A DNA stretch of 64,000 nucleotides from Weeksellaceae bacterium (GCA_022013695.1 JAKLPS010000007.1:1-64000), one strand, 5' to 3'. Counted from the first letter of the stretch, positions 7,964-17,894 are shown. Notes: a model not told the origin generated them from the letters alone. Translations and numbers: made by a program.

Positions 7964-8898
7964 AGCGGTGAATTGCTTTCATTTTTGTGTATCTTTGGGA
8001 CACAACACAACGAAAAACCAGAAATTGTACGTAGAAGTGTCCAGTCATCTTCTTTTGGCGCCCGGAAACTTCTTTTTTCATTCCCTTCTTTATCAGTTTT
8101 GATGCTTCCATCATCATTCAAATCTGTAGTCACGATGAAATCTCTTGTTTTATCCTTCCAGTCAAACAGTGGTATTTTGCTAGAACGTCTATAGACCCAC
8201 CCATTTTCTAATACCAAAGAATACCAAATTTCTGACTTCCCTTTTTGCGGTTCATCTGCCAAAACATCTAAAATCTTCAAAGAATAGAACTCAATCCGTT
8301 TATTGGGATTTTCTTCCTCTTCTTCGCCGCGCAATTGATAATACCCACGCTTCTGATTAAAATTCAGAAGAATCCAAGCCAATTCCTCCTTTTCAATTTT
8401 ATGAGATAAAGCTTTTTTTCGGAGGTAATAGATTGTCCAATCGGAAGGGACTTTTTTTTGATTTGCTAAAATATGGGGTTGATGATTTTTGAAATCGAGA
8501 AGCATTTCTTCAAAAGAATTTTTGAAGATAAAATTGCCTTCGTTGTACGCCAATTTTGGTTCGGTTTCGGGTTTGAACTTTCCGAATTTTTTTTTAAAAT
8601 CAATTTGTGATGCATAATGATTGGGTAAAAAACCTAAAATATTCAGTATCCTATGAAGTCTTTCTCTTCTCAGCAAAAATCTTTCACGAAGCCTTCTTAC
8701 GCCTCTGTATTTTGTACGTTCTGCGGTTTGAGAAACCGAATTCCCAGCACCAAATTCTCCAAGAATATCTTGCGACATAGGAATTATCCTACTTCCCATT
8801 CCTAGAATTTTTCCTTGTTTATCTACAAAATTAGGTTCCACTAGAGACCACCCAATCGAGTTGGTTCCCAAGTCTAATCCGAGTATTTTTCTTTTCAT
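7915..8898 (-). pseudogene. cas9: Cas9, truncated after about 290 codons
   Basis: The first 289 codons (8898-8032) encode the start of a type II-C Cas9: RuvC-I motif ILGLDLGTNSIGW with catalytic D9, the Arg-rich bridge helix at residues 61-85 (ERTKYRGVRRLRERFLLRR), and part of the recognition lobe. Full-length Bacteroidota Cas9 proteins are roughly 1,400 residues. HNH, RuvC-II, RuvC-III and the PAM-interacting domain are missing, as are cas1 and cas2. The frame then runs 38 unrelated codons through the CRISPR-repeat relic and into the antisense of the endonuclease gene before stopping at 7915. It cannot cut DNA. Whether the fragment is expressed or still binds tracrRNA is unknown. Confidence 0.85.
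7965..8011 (+). CRISPR. Single degenerate type II-C CRISPR repeat (array relic)
   Basis: A 47-base unit beginning GCGGTGAATTGCTTTC and ending GACACAACACAAC. The length fits the 46-48-base repeats of Bacteroidota type II-C arrays. Bases 7968-7980 (GTGAATTGCTTTC) are the exact reverse complement of the anti-repeat in the tracrRNA at 9001-9013. The unit also holds TATCTTTG (7990-7997), matching the TAnnTTTG promoter element. About 20 bases that match neither repeat nor cas9 follow before cas9 homology starts near 8032, consistent with a truncated spacer. No second repeat is visible, so the array is gone. Confidence 0.7.
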
Positions 8899-8987
8899 AA
8901 TTATTTAGTTTATTGAAACTGTTAAAATTAGTAAAAAAAAAATCACAGAAATTTGGAAATCCGCAAAGATTTTAAAAATATTTTTTT

Positions 8988-8995
8988 TAGATTTG
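8988..8995 (+). promoter_or_regulatory. Promoter -7 element for tracrRNA
   Basis: TAGATTTG matches the Bacteroidota -7 consensus TAnnTTTG and ends five bases before the anti-repeat, so transcription would begin at about base 9000. No good TTG -33 element is seen at the usual distance. Confidence 0.5.
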
Positions 8996-8999
8996 TAAC

Positions 9000-9068
9000 C
9001 GAAAGCAATTCACAATAAGGATTATTCCGTTGTGAAAACATTCAAAGCGGGGCAACTCGCTTTTTTTT
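9000..9068 (+). ncRNA. tracrRNA of the collapsed type II-C CRISPR locus
   Basis: The anti-repeat GAAAGCAATTCACAAT (9001-9016) pairs with the repeat relic at 7968-7980 over 13 bases. It is followed by AAGGATTATTCCGTTGTG, in which CACAA (9011-9015) can pair with TTGTG (9030-9034) and GGA with TCC, giving a nexus-like hairpin. A final hairpin AAGCG/CGCTT (9045-9049, 9058-9062) runs into a T tract ending at 9068. Order, size (about 67 bases) and position, divergent from cas9, match Bacteroidota tracrRNAs. No lesion is visible in it although cas9 is destroyed. Confidence 0.75.
9045..9068 (+). terminator. Rho-independent terminator of tracrRNA
   Basis: Five-bp stem AAGCG (9045-9049) with CGCTT (9058-9062), and an uninterrupted T run to 9068. 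Confidence 0.65.
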
Positions 9069-9083
9069 GTGAAATATTTTCAA

Positions 9084-9278
9084 TTACAGATCTTTCAATC
9101 TATCCGGAATATTCTTGGTAACAAAGCCAATTCCCTGCGCTTTCAGTTTTTTGTAAATCTCCACATCATTCACTGTCCAAGAATTGGTGATCAACCCCAG
9201 TGCATTGTCTCCGGAAATCGATGTCGGGTTCTTTCCCAAAATTCTGTTAGTAAGACTATTTTTGTCCTGACAAATTAA
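9084..9278 (-). pseudogene. C-terminal fragment of a glycerophosphodiesterase-like gene
   Basis: On the minus strand a frame of about 64 codons ends at TAA 9084-9086. It contains GLITNSWTVNDVEIYKKLKA, then GIGFVTKNIPDRLKDL. The WTVND motif and a terminal T-x-x-PDRL are typical of the last two beta strands of glycerophosphodiester phosphodiesterases (GDPD TIM barrel). The catalytic N-terminal half (HRG, E-x-D) is missing and an in-frame stop (9279-9281) lies directly upstream. No credible start codon is present, so this is a remnant. It sits just downstream of the tracrRNA, pointing toward it. Confidence 0.55.
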
Positions 9279-9303
9279 TTATTTTAATTCCAAAGATTTT
9301 TAA

Positions 9304-11343
<2,040 letters not shown>

Positions 11344-11394
11344 TTTTTTGGATTTGGATTAATCTAGCAAATCATTCTCAGCTTCTACGATTTA

Positions 11395-11802
11395 TTATTC
11401 CAGTTTTTCTTTTTCCAGATCTTGGAGATCGAGGTTTTTGATGTTGGCTTCTATTTTCTCCACTTTGAGACTTTGGCGGAGCCAACCAAATAGGCTCATA
11501 TACCAATTGGCGATCCAAACCAACGCAAAAAACGCCAGCAGATAGCCGCGCCAGCCGGGATAGAGCAATTTGTAGCGCAAAATTATGAGAAAAATCAGGC
11601 TGATATAATGGCTGAAGCAATACTCGCAGGTGAAAAGGTAAAAAAATTTTCTTTCCCAAATGGATTTTGCGGTGCCGGCCATTCTCTGGCAATATTCTCT
11701 GGGTTCGCGGAAAATCTCTTCGTGCGTCACCGTCCAAGCGATGCACGCAAGTGGAATTGCGATGACGAAGAGATAAATCAGCTGTGAGATTAATGAGATC
11801 AT
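11395..11802 (-). CDS. Small membrane protein with paired cysteines
   Basis: A 135-residue protein with about three hydrophobic segments (residues 3-22, 62-78 and 87-108), a TCEYCFSHY motif between the first two, and a charged coiled-coil-like tail rich in Lys and Glu. The cysteine pair beside a membrane helix loosely recalls DUF1360-type proteins (CxxC near the membrane), but I cannot place it in a family. It is convergent with ligA, without an obvious terminator between them. Confidence 0.6.
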   Translation of the reverse strand: MISLISQLIYLFVIAIPLACIAWTVTHEEIFREPREYCQRMAGTAKSIWERKFFYLFTCEYCFSHYISLIFLIILRYKLLYPGWRGYLLAFFALVWIANWYMSLFGWLRQSLKVEKIEANIKNLDLQDLEKEKLE

Positions 11803-11900
11803 AATTTTGGTTTTTAGGAAGGTCTTGCATGATCAGTAAAATCAATGCCAAAGAATATCAGATTTCGAATAGAATGGAGCACAAAATTTGATAATCAAAT

Positions 11901-13481
11901 CTAATGTGCTGAGCTAAGGTCGATTTTCTCGCCTTTGCCCTTTCTTTCCTTTACGAATAATACGAATGGAATACAAATGAGAAATACCACGCCAAGATAG
12001 AGAAATACATCCATATAGGAAAGTACGGTTGCCTGCTTGGTAACGGAAAAATCCAATATTTGATAAGCCGACTGAAGTGCTTTGTCGGGAGGTAATCCTT
12101 TTGCTATGAAACTTCCTTTGAGCGCTGCGACTCTTTGCTGCACGGCAAGACTATTGACGTCCAAGTGTGACACCAGATTGCTTCTGTAAAGCTCGCTTCT
12201 ATTGGCAATAAAAGTGGTGATGGCCGCAATCCCAAATGATCCGCCTAACTGCCGCATCATTCCGGTAAAGGCGGTTCCTTGACCGATCTCCTGCCCTTTC
12301 AGCGTACTGAGTGACAATGTGGTAATCGGAATGAATAATAGTCCCAACCCAATTCCTCTTACAATTAGCATCCAAAAGAAAGCATCTTTGCTGGTGTCTG
12401 GCGTTAATATTTGGTAACCCCAGAAGCTGTAAACAAAGAATATTAATAATCCGAAAGCAACTAAAACCTGCTGTTTTGCGCCGCGGGTCAATAATTGTGC
12501 GATGATAGGCATCATAAAAGCGGTCGTAAGGGCTGCCGGAATCATTAATGCACCAGATTGCAAGGCCGTCCAGCCCAAAATACTCTGGGTATAGAGCGGA
12601 ACAATGAAGGTAGAACCATAAAGCCCAAATCCCAAAACAAAAGACATAATAGTTCCTATGCGGAGATTTCCATTTTTGAGAACGCGGAGTTCTACAATTG
12701 GATATTTGAAAGTAAGCTCCCGCCAAATGAATAAAATAAATCCTACGACAGAAGTAATGGTAAAAAGGATAATTGCTTTGCTGGAAAACCAGTCGTCCTC
12801 GTGACCTTTTTCCAAAATATATTGCAACGAACCTATGAAAACTGCGAGTAAACCAATACCTAACCAATCGACATCTGATGACGAACGCTTCTCAGAATAT
12901 CTTGGGCTCCGAACGAATTGAAATGTAAGCAGAGCCGCAATGATACCTATTGGAATATTAATGTAAAATATATATGGCCAGCTGTAATTATCAACAATAT
13001 AACCTCCCAAAGGCGGTCCCAAAGTTGGTCCAATAATAACGCCGAGACCATAAATGGCCTGAGCCATACTTCGTTTCTTCAGAGGATAGGATTCGGTAAT
13101 GATCGTCTGTGAGGTCACCAAAAGTGCACCGCCACCAACGCCCTGCATAAATCTGAAAAATACCAATTCCCAAATATTATCGGCATTGCCGCAAAGAAAA
13201 GAAAATAACGTAAAGATAATGATGGAAAAGGCAAAGTAATTTCTCCGCCCGAACTGCTGAGACAGCCAACTCGTCATGGGGACAATGATAACATTCCCAA
13301 TCGCATAGGCCGTAATCACCCAGCCAACCTCCGACAATGTTGCCCCTAGGTTGCCCTTCATCTCATTGAGTGCCACATTTACAATTGTAGAATCCACAAT
13401 CTCCAAAAGCGTGCATATAATAGCCGTGATGGTTATAATGGCCCTGCGAAATCCGTATTCTACTAATGAATCGTCCTGCAT
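11901..13481 (-). CDS. emrB: DHA2-family multidrug exporter EmrB
   Basis: A 526-residue major facilitator protein with about 14 transmembrane helices. LEIVDSTIVNVALNEM in helix 1 (motif D1) and GWVITAYAIGNVIIVPMTSWL followed by FGRRNYF are hallmarks of the DHA2/EmrB family, as is GVGGGALLVTSQTIITE. It would export hydrophobic toxic compounds using the proton gradient, coupled through EmrA to a TolC-type channel. It is the last gene of the tetR-tolC-emrA-emrB operon; only three bases separate it from emrA. Confidence 0.9.
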   Translation of the reverse strand: MQDDSLVEYGFRRAIITITAIICTLLEIVDSTIVNVALNEMKGNLGATLSEVGWVITAYAIGNVIIVPMTSWLSQQFGRRNYFAFSIIIFTLFSFLCGNADNIWELVFFRFMQGVGGGALLVTSQTIITESYPLKKRSMAQAIYGLGVIIGPTLGPPLGGYIVDNYSWPYIFYINIPIGIIAALLTFQFVRSPRYSEKRSSSDVDWLGIGLLAVFIGSLQYILEKGHEDDWFSSKAIILFTITSVVGFILFIWRELTFKYPIVELRVLKNGNLRIGTIMSFVLGFGLYGSTFIVPLYTQSILGWTALQSGALMIPAALTTAFMMPIIAQLLTRGAKQQVLVAFGLLIFFVYSFWGYQILTPDTSKDAFFWMLIVRGIGLGLLFIPITTLSLSTLKGQEIGQGTAFTGMMRQLGGSFGIAAITTFIANRSELYRSNLVSHLDVNSLAVQQRVAALKGSFIAKGLPPDKALQSAYQILDFSVTKQATVLSYMDVFLYLGVVFLICIPFVLFVKERKGKGEKIDLSSAH

Positions 13482-13484
13482 TTT

Positions 13485-14603
13485 TTAGTTTTTAAGCGAT
13501 ACCACGGTCTTAACGTTCATCCCCACGCGGAGTTTTTTCATAATGTCTGGACTCATATTCTTAAAAGTAATTTTTACGGGTAATCTCTGCACCACTTTTA
13601 CAAAATTCCCGCTGGCGTTGTCTGGCGGAAGCAAAGAGAAAGTAGATCCTGTTGCTGGCGAGAACGAAGCAATTGTACCTTCAAATTGCTGACCAGGATA
13701 GGCATCGATCTTGATTTCTACCTTTTGGCCCTCAACCATTTTTTCTACTTGCGTTTCCTTATAGTTTGCCACGATCCATTTCTGGTTGCTCAGCACAACA
13801 CTAAACAACTGCGACCCCGCCTGCACAAATTGACCTACTTGCACCGGGATTTTCGATACGTAGCCATTTTCTTTGGCGATGATGGCGGTGTAGGTGAGGT
13901 TAAGTTTGGCATTTTCCACATCAACCCGTCTTTGTTTCAAAGTAGCATTTGCGATCCCAATATTTTGATAAGTCGCATTGGACTGAGAAGTGACGACGCT
14001 GGTCTGAACGTTGGCCTGATTTTTCTGATCTGCTAAAACCTGCAATTGTTTCTGTGCCGTCTGGTAAGCTGCGGCCGCCTGCTCATATTGCTGCTGCGTG
14101 ATAGAATGATCTTTTACAAGTTCCGAATATCTTTTCATATCCTGCTCCGTTCTCCAGAGGTTCACTTTTGCCGCTTCTATTTGCGCGTTAGCGGTCTGAA
14201 CTGCTGCTTTGGAATTACCGATTACCGATGCTGCGGCTTGTGATCCTGCTTTTGCAGACGACACGTTGCTTTTTGCGGTTCCCAAAGCGGCTTCTGCCTG
14301 CGCCAGTGCCATTTTTTGATCCCTATTATCCAGAATCACCAGGGTATCTCCTTGTTTTACAAATTGATTATCTTTCACCTTCACTTCTGAGATGTAGCCA
14401 GAAATTTTAGAAATCACCGGACTTACATCTGCAGCGATTTGAGCATCATCCGTTTCTTCGTGAGCTTGAGAATATTGATATTGCCGAACTCCGAAAAATA
14501 CGCCGGCTAAGATCAAAACACCTAAAATGATGTAAAAAACCGGACCTCTTTTCTTTTTAAGGGGAATCTCTCCCTGCTCGAATTGTATATTGTCTTGTGC
14601 CAT
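13485..14603 (-). CDS. emrA: HlyD/EmrA-type membrane fusion protein
   Basis: A 372-residue periplasmic adaptor. One N-terminal membrane anchor (about residues 21-40, VFYIILGVLILAGVFFGV) is followed by the HAEETDDAQ-type segment seen in EmrA (here HEETDDAQIAADVSPVISKI), a lipoyl half motif, a long Ala/Gln-rich coiled coil (residues 80-215), and the second lipoyl/beta-barrel half. It bridges EmrB in the inner membrane and the outer-membrane channel encoded upstream. The gene follows tolC by 57 bases and precedes emrB by three. Confidence 0.88.
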   Translation of the reverse strand: MAQDNIQFEQGEIPLKKKRGPVFYIILGVLILAGVFFGVRQYQYSQAHEETDDAQIAADVSPVISKISGYISEVKVKDNQFVKQGDTLVILDNRDQKMALAQAEAALGTAKSNVSSAKAGSQAAASVIGNSKAAVQTANAQIEAAKVNLWRTEQDMKRYSELVKDHSITQQQYEQAAAAYQTAQKQLQVLADQKNQANVQTSVVTSQSNATYQNIGIANATLKQRRVDVENAKLNLTYTAIIAKENGYVSKIPVQVGQFVQAGSQLFSVVLSNQKWIVANYKETQVEKMVEGQKVEIKIDAYPGQQFEGTIASFSPATGSTFSLLPPDNASGNFVKVVQRLPVKITFKNMSPDIMKKLRVGMNVKTVVSLKN

Positions 14604-14660
14604 TATCTGTTGTTTAAAGTTTTAACATTCGTTGTTTAAAAATTAAAATTTTTAGGGGAA

Positions 14661-15968
14661 TCAATTATTGATGATCCCTGCTGTTTGTAATAGTTTTTTG
14701 TGTGCCAATGCGGCATCCGCTTTGGAAGTCACCACATTCACGTCCGCCGTAATTTTTGCAGTATCTGCATCCAGGAGATTGGTGATTGTTTCCAGTCCGG
14801 CATTGTATTTATTGAGAGTAATTCGGTAATTTTCCTCTGCTTGCTCGGAAGCTCTCTGGTAAACGTCTATTTTTTTGTGGGCGTACAGATCATTCTGATA
14901 ATCACGTTTCACTTCTAGCGTTACATTGTCATTTAAAAGATCCTTGTTAGCAGCCAGTTCCTGCTCTTTGGCTTTTGACTGCACATACGTAGAATTTTTC
15001 TTCCAGATATTGGAAAGATTGTACTGCAGTCCAAGACCCACATTCACGGCGTTTGTGATGGTCAACAATTTGGGAATATCTGCGGCAACGTAGCCGCCTG
15101 TAAATGACAATGAGGGAAGGTTTTCCGCTTTAGCAGATTTGGTTTGCACGGCTGCTGCTTTTCTTTGATAATCCAATGCTTTCAGATCATTTCTGCTTGC
15201 TCTTGCAAGATTGAGATAATAATCATCGGGCTTTGTCAGGTCATCTTCTCCTGTATAATTAGAATCGACGGCTATTTCTGTGTTGTCCGGCAGGCCAAGC
15301 AGCAAGTCCATAGTGATGTTTGCAATGCTGTAATTATTTTCTGCTTCCATCAATTGCAGTTCTATATTGGAGGTTTGGAGCTGCGCTTTTAGGCGGTCAT
15401 TTCTTGCGATCACACCATTATTCTCCAATTTGACAAAGGACTGATCTCTCCTTTGAGATGATGTCAAATTTTCTTTCAGAAGTTTGACCACTTCGTTGGC
15501 TTTGAACAAGTTGTTGTAAGCCTGAGAAATATTGTATGCAATCGCGTTCTTATCATTATCGGCATTCAGTTTAGAAGCTTCTACAAGGTACTCAGCAGAT
15601 TGGATTCCATATTTTATTTTTCCACCAGAGTAGATGGGAAGAGAAACATTGGCAGAGCCATATAAAACCTGATTAACTTTTACGCCTGTGGGCGCAAGCC
15701 CGGGAAGTTTAATATTGAGATTTGGTTCCAAAGGCAAGTATAGATAGCTTCCGGACACTTTAAGCTCTGGCAATTGTTTGTTCTTCGCGGTCAATAGGTT
15801 CGCAGTAGATTCTTCTATCTGAGCGCGGTCTATTTTTAGATTTTTGCTGTTTTCGATTCCTAATTTAACCGCTTCTTCCAGACTTATCGTTCGTTTTTCC
15901 TGTGCAGAAAAGAAACTAAAAGATCCGAAAAGAATAATTGCCGTTAAAAATTGATTAACTGTTTGCAT
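14661..15968 (-). CDS. TolC-family outer-membrane channel of the Emr system
   Basis: A 435-residue outer-membrane efflux protein. The signal peptide covers residues 1-23 (ending FFSAQ), followed by ISLEEAVKLGIENSKNLKI, the standard start of an OEP repeat, and long Ala/Asn/Lys helical segments in two duplicated halves. The ATG at 15968 is chosen because it opens directly into the signal peptide; codons upstream add a charged, non-export leader. It lies 25 bases after the TetR gene and upstream of emrA, giving a complete tripartite pump in one operon. Confidence 0.88.
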   Translation of the reverse strand: MQTVNQFLTAIILFGSFSFFSAQEKRTISLEEAVKLGIENSKNLKIDRAQIEESTANLLTAKNKQLPELKVSGSYLYLPLEPNLNIKLPGLAPTGVKVNQVLYGSANVSLPIYSGGKIKYGIQSAEYLVEASKLNADNDKNAIAYNISQAYNNLFKANEVVKLLKENLTSSQRRDQSFVKLENNGVIARNDRLKAQLQTSNIELQLMEAENNYSIANITMDLLLGLPDNTEIAVDSNYTGEDDLTKPDDYYLNLARASRNDLKALDYQRKAAAVQTKSAKAENLPSLSFTGGYVAADIPKLLTITNAVNVGLGLQYNLSNIWKKNSTYVQSKAKEQELAANKDLLNDNVTLEVKRDYQNDLYAHKKIDVYQRASEQAEENYRITLNKYNAGLETITNLLDADTAKITADVNVVTSKADAALAHKKLLQTAGIINN

Positions 15969-15993
15969 TATTTTAATTATAATTGAGTCTGGT

Positions 15994-16626
15994 TTATTGT
16001 TCGTTATACCCAACCAAAGCTCTCACAATGGTTTTGACGTGGGTTGCAGCCTCCTCAAAATACTGACTCTCATAAAGCTTTTCATCGAAATAAGGCTTAT
16101 TTTGCTTCAAATATTCTTTGTAGATGTTCATCCCCTTAAGGGCATTGAAAATAGTTCCAGTGATGGTGCATTGCATCAGATGGTAGGAAGGCCTCTTTGT
16201 AAAGAGGCCACTTGCCAGTCCGCTTTCCACCACATTCTGATTGATTTCTATGTAACTGACCTTAAAATCTTTTAGAAAATTGTGAATATTCTTGTTCTGA
16301 CTGATAATCTGTTGCGTGTGGACAAGCAAAAAAAAATCTCTCAGTTTCTGGATCCGGCCGACATAAACATCAATGAAAGTGTCGAATTTTTCTATTTCCG
16401 AGAGGTCTGAGTTTTCATAAATAATCTTGGTAAAATTGAGACCTTCTTCCATTCTCCATTTGAAAAGTTCTTCCAAAAGATTCTCCTTGGATCCGAAATA
16501 ATAGGAAATCATAGAAACATTTACCTTGGCTTTGGCTGCAATATCTCGCACAGAAGTCCCATTATATCCATAGCTAGCAAAGAGCTTCTCTGCCACCATC
16601 ATAATGTGTTCTTCCTTAGTTGCCAT
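15994..16626 (-). CDS. TetR/AcrR-family repressor of the emr operon
   Basis: A 210-residue regulator. Residues 24-53 contain the TetR helix-turn-helix (GTSVRDIAAKAKVNVSMISY then YFGSKENLLEELF); the rest is a helical ligand-binding domain. It is the first gene of its own operon, ahead of tolC, emrA and emrB. A near-perfect palindrome overlaps its promoter, so it very likely represses itself and the pump until a drug-like ligand binds. Ligand unknown. Confidence 0.9.
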   Translation of the reverse strand: MATKEEHIMMVAEKLFASYGYNGTSVRDIAAKAKVNVSMISYYFGSKENLLEELFKWRMEEGLNFTKIIYENSDLSEIEKFDTFIDVYVGRIQKLRDFFLLVHTQQIISQNKNIHNFLKDFKVSYIEINQNVVESGLASGLFTKRPSYHLMQCTITGTIFNALKGMNIYKEYLKQNKPYFDEKLYESQYFEEAATHVKTIVRALVGYNEQ

Positions 16627-16644
16627 TGTTTGAATTTAACGCTG

Positions 16645-16688
16645 CAAAATTAAATTAAAACAACATTCAATCAAACATTTGTTTGATT
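16645..16688 (-). promoter_or_regulatory. Promoter and palindromic operator of the tetR-emr operon
   Basis: Read on the minus strand, TTTG (16675-16672), a 19-base spacer and TAATTTTG (16652-16645) match the Bacteroidota promoter consensus TTTG-N19-TAnnTTTG. The -33 element sits inside AATCAAACATTTGTTTGATT (16669-16688), two perfect 9-base half-sites with a 2-base centre. Repressor bound there would cover the -33 box. The transcript would begin roughly 15 bases before the tetR ATG. Confidence 0.75.
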
Positions 16689-16774
16689 AATTTTTTGTTA
16701 ACAATGTTGAAACTCTTTTTTTAAGTGAAGAATTTGTAAAAAAAGTCAAGATGATAAAGATGTTGTCAGTCTTC

Positions 16775-17881
16775 TTAATGGGCAGCTTTGTGAATATAAC
16801 GCGTCAGCTTTATTCCCATATCCGTCAAAACAATTTTGGAATTGGCATTTCTGGAAATGTGATAAGACGCATCGGAAATCTCTTCAACAATGGCTACAAT
16901 ATTGGCTCCGTGAATGAATTTTGAAAAGGCTAACCAATTGAAGTTGCCTTCGGAGAGTTTTTTGTAAACCAAATCATCATTGCCGTAATTCTGAAGCATT
17001 GCCAGCCGGAAGATTTCGATGCAATAACTGAGGAATTTCATTTGTTTTTCGCGGTTCCACTCTCCGATTTGGCGCGCCCATTTTACAATTTCGCGCAGGA
17101 CTTCGGGTTTGTTTTTGGCCTGAAACGCATTGCGCACCCACTGTATAAAAAAGGTTTCAAACTCCGAAGTTCCCACATTAGTCGCTGCCAAAGATTTTGC
17201 CAGATTAAAATCGCCTTGCGCCTGATAGACCACTTCTTTGGCTGCTGCGCTTGTTTTGAAATACGTCAACAGATCTTCATCGCTAATCCGCGGTACATTG
17301 ACGAGCTGACATCTGGACAAAACGGTTGGCAAAATATCATTTGCAGTTGGTGAGCAAAGTATGATATAGGTATTTTTTGGTGGTTCTTCCAGAAATTTAA
17401 GGATTCGGTTAGAGGCTTCTACATTCATCTTGTCGGCTCGCCAAATAATGAGAATTTTGCTACCGCCTTCATAACTTTTCAGCAGAAAACGCTGAAGCAA
17501 ATCCTCTGCCTCGCCGGTAGAAATGAAAAACTGTTTATTATCCGATTCCAAAAAAGACCTCCAATCATCGAATGAGGAATATGGATTTTCCAGAATCATT
17601 TCCCGCCATTGATCAAAATAGCGTTTGCTAAGCGAAATATTCTTCTCACTAAAAACCGGAAAACTGAAATGCAAATCGAGGTGGTTGAGATTCTCAATTT
17701 TGTGCGCAGACGCCGGATTTTCTTTGGCCAAGATCTCCTGCGCCATTGCCAAAGCCAAGGGCAAAACGCCATATCCTTCGTCTCCTAAAAAAAGCTGGGC
17801 GTGCCCCACTCTGCCGCTATGCACACTGTCTTGCAAAACATTTTTGAGAGCCTCGTGGCCGATGATCTGTTCCCATTTCAT
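16775..17881 (-). CDS. holB: DNA polymerase III delta' subunit (clamp loader)
   Basis: A 368-residue AAA+ clamp-loader subunit. It opens WEQIIGHEALKNVL, has a degenerate P-loop (GDEGYGVLPLALA, the usual Lys-Ser/Thr replaced by Val-Leu) so it should not hydrolyse ATP, and keeps sensor/arginine-finger regions ILKFLEEPPKNTYIIL and TVLSRCQLV (SRC motif). This pattern is typical of delta'. It works in loading the sliding clamp at the replication fork. The gene is alone on its strand, upstream of the tetR operon by about 150 bases, and its promoter lies only five bases from the ATG. Confidence 0.88.
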   Translation of the reverse strand: MKWEQIIGHEALKNVLQDSVHSGRVGHAQLFLGDEGYGVLPLALAMAQEILAKENPASAHKIENLNHLDLHFSFPVFSEKNISLSKRYFDQWREMILENPYSSFDDWRSFLESDNKQFFISTGEAEDLLQRFLLKSYEGGSKILIIWRADKMNVEASNRILKFLEEPPKNTYIILCSPTANDILPTVLSRCQLVNVPRISDEDLLTYFKTSAAAKEVVYQAQGDFNLAKSLAATNVGTSEFETFFIQWVRNAFQAKNKPEVLREIVKWARQIGEWNREKQMKFLSYCIEIFRLAMLQNYGNDDLVYKKLSEGNFNWLAFSKFIHGANIVAIVEEISDASYHISRNANSKIVLTDMGIKLTRYIHKAAH

Positions 17882-17886
17882 AAGAG

Positions 17887-17894
17887 CAAAGATA
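17887..17894 (-). promoter_or_regulatory. Promoter -7 element for holB, almost touching the start codon
   Basis: On the minus strand TATCTTTG matches TAnnTTTG and ends five bases before the ATG (17881), which predicts a leaderless or nearly leaderless mRNA. No TTG is found at the standard -33 distance. Confidence 0.4.

Noticed and set aside
9069-9278. Plus-strand 69-codon frame downstream of the tracrRNA
   Set aside because: It is the reverse complement of the GDPD-like fragment, whose minus-strand translation carries recognisable motifs.
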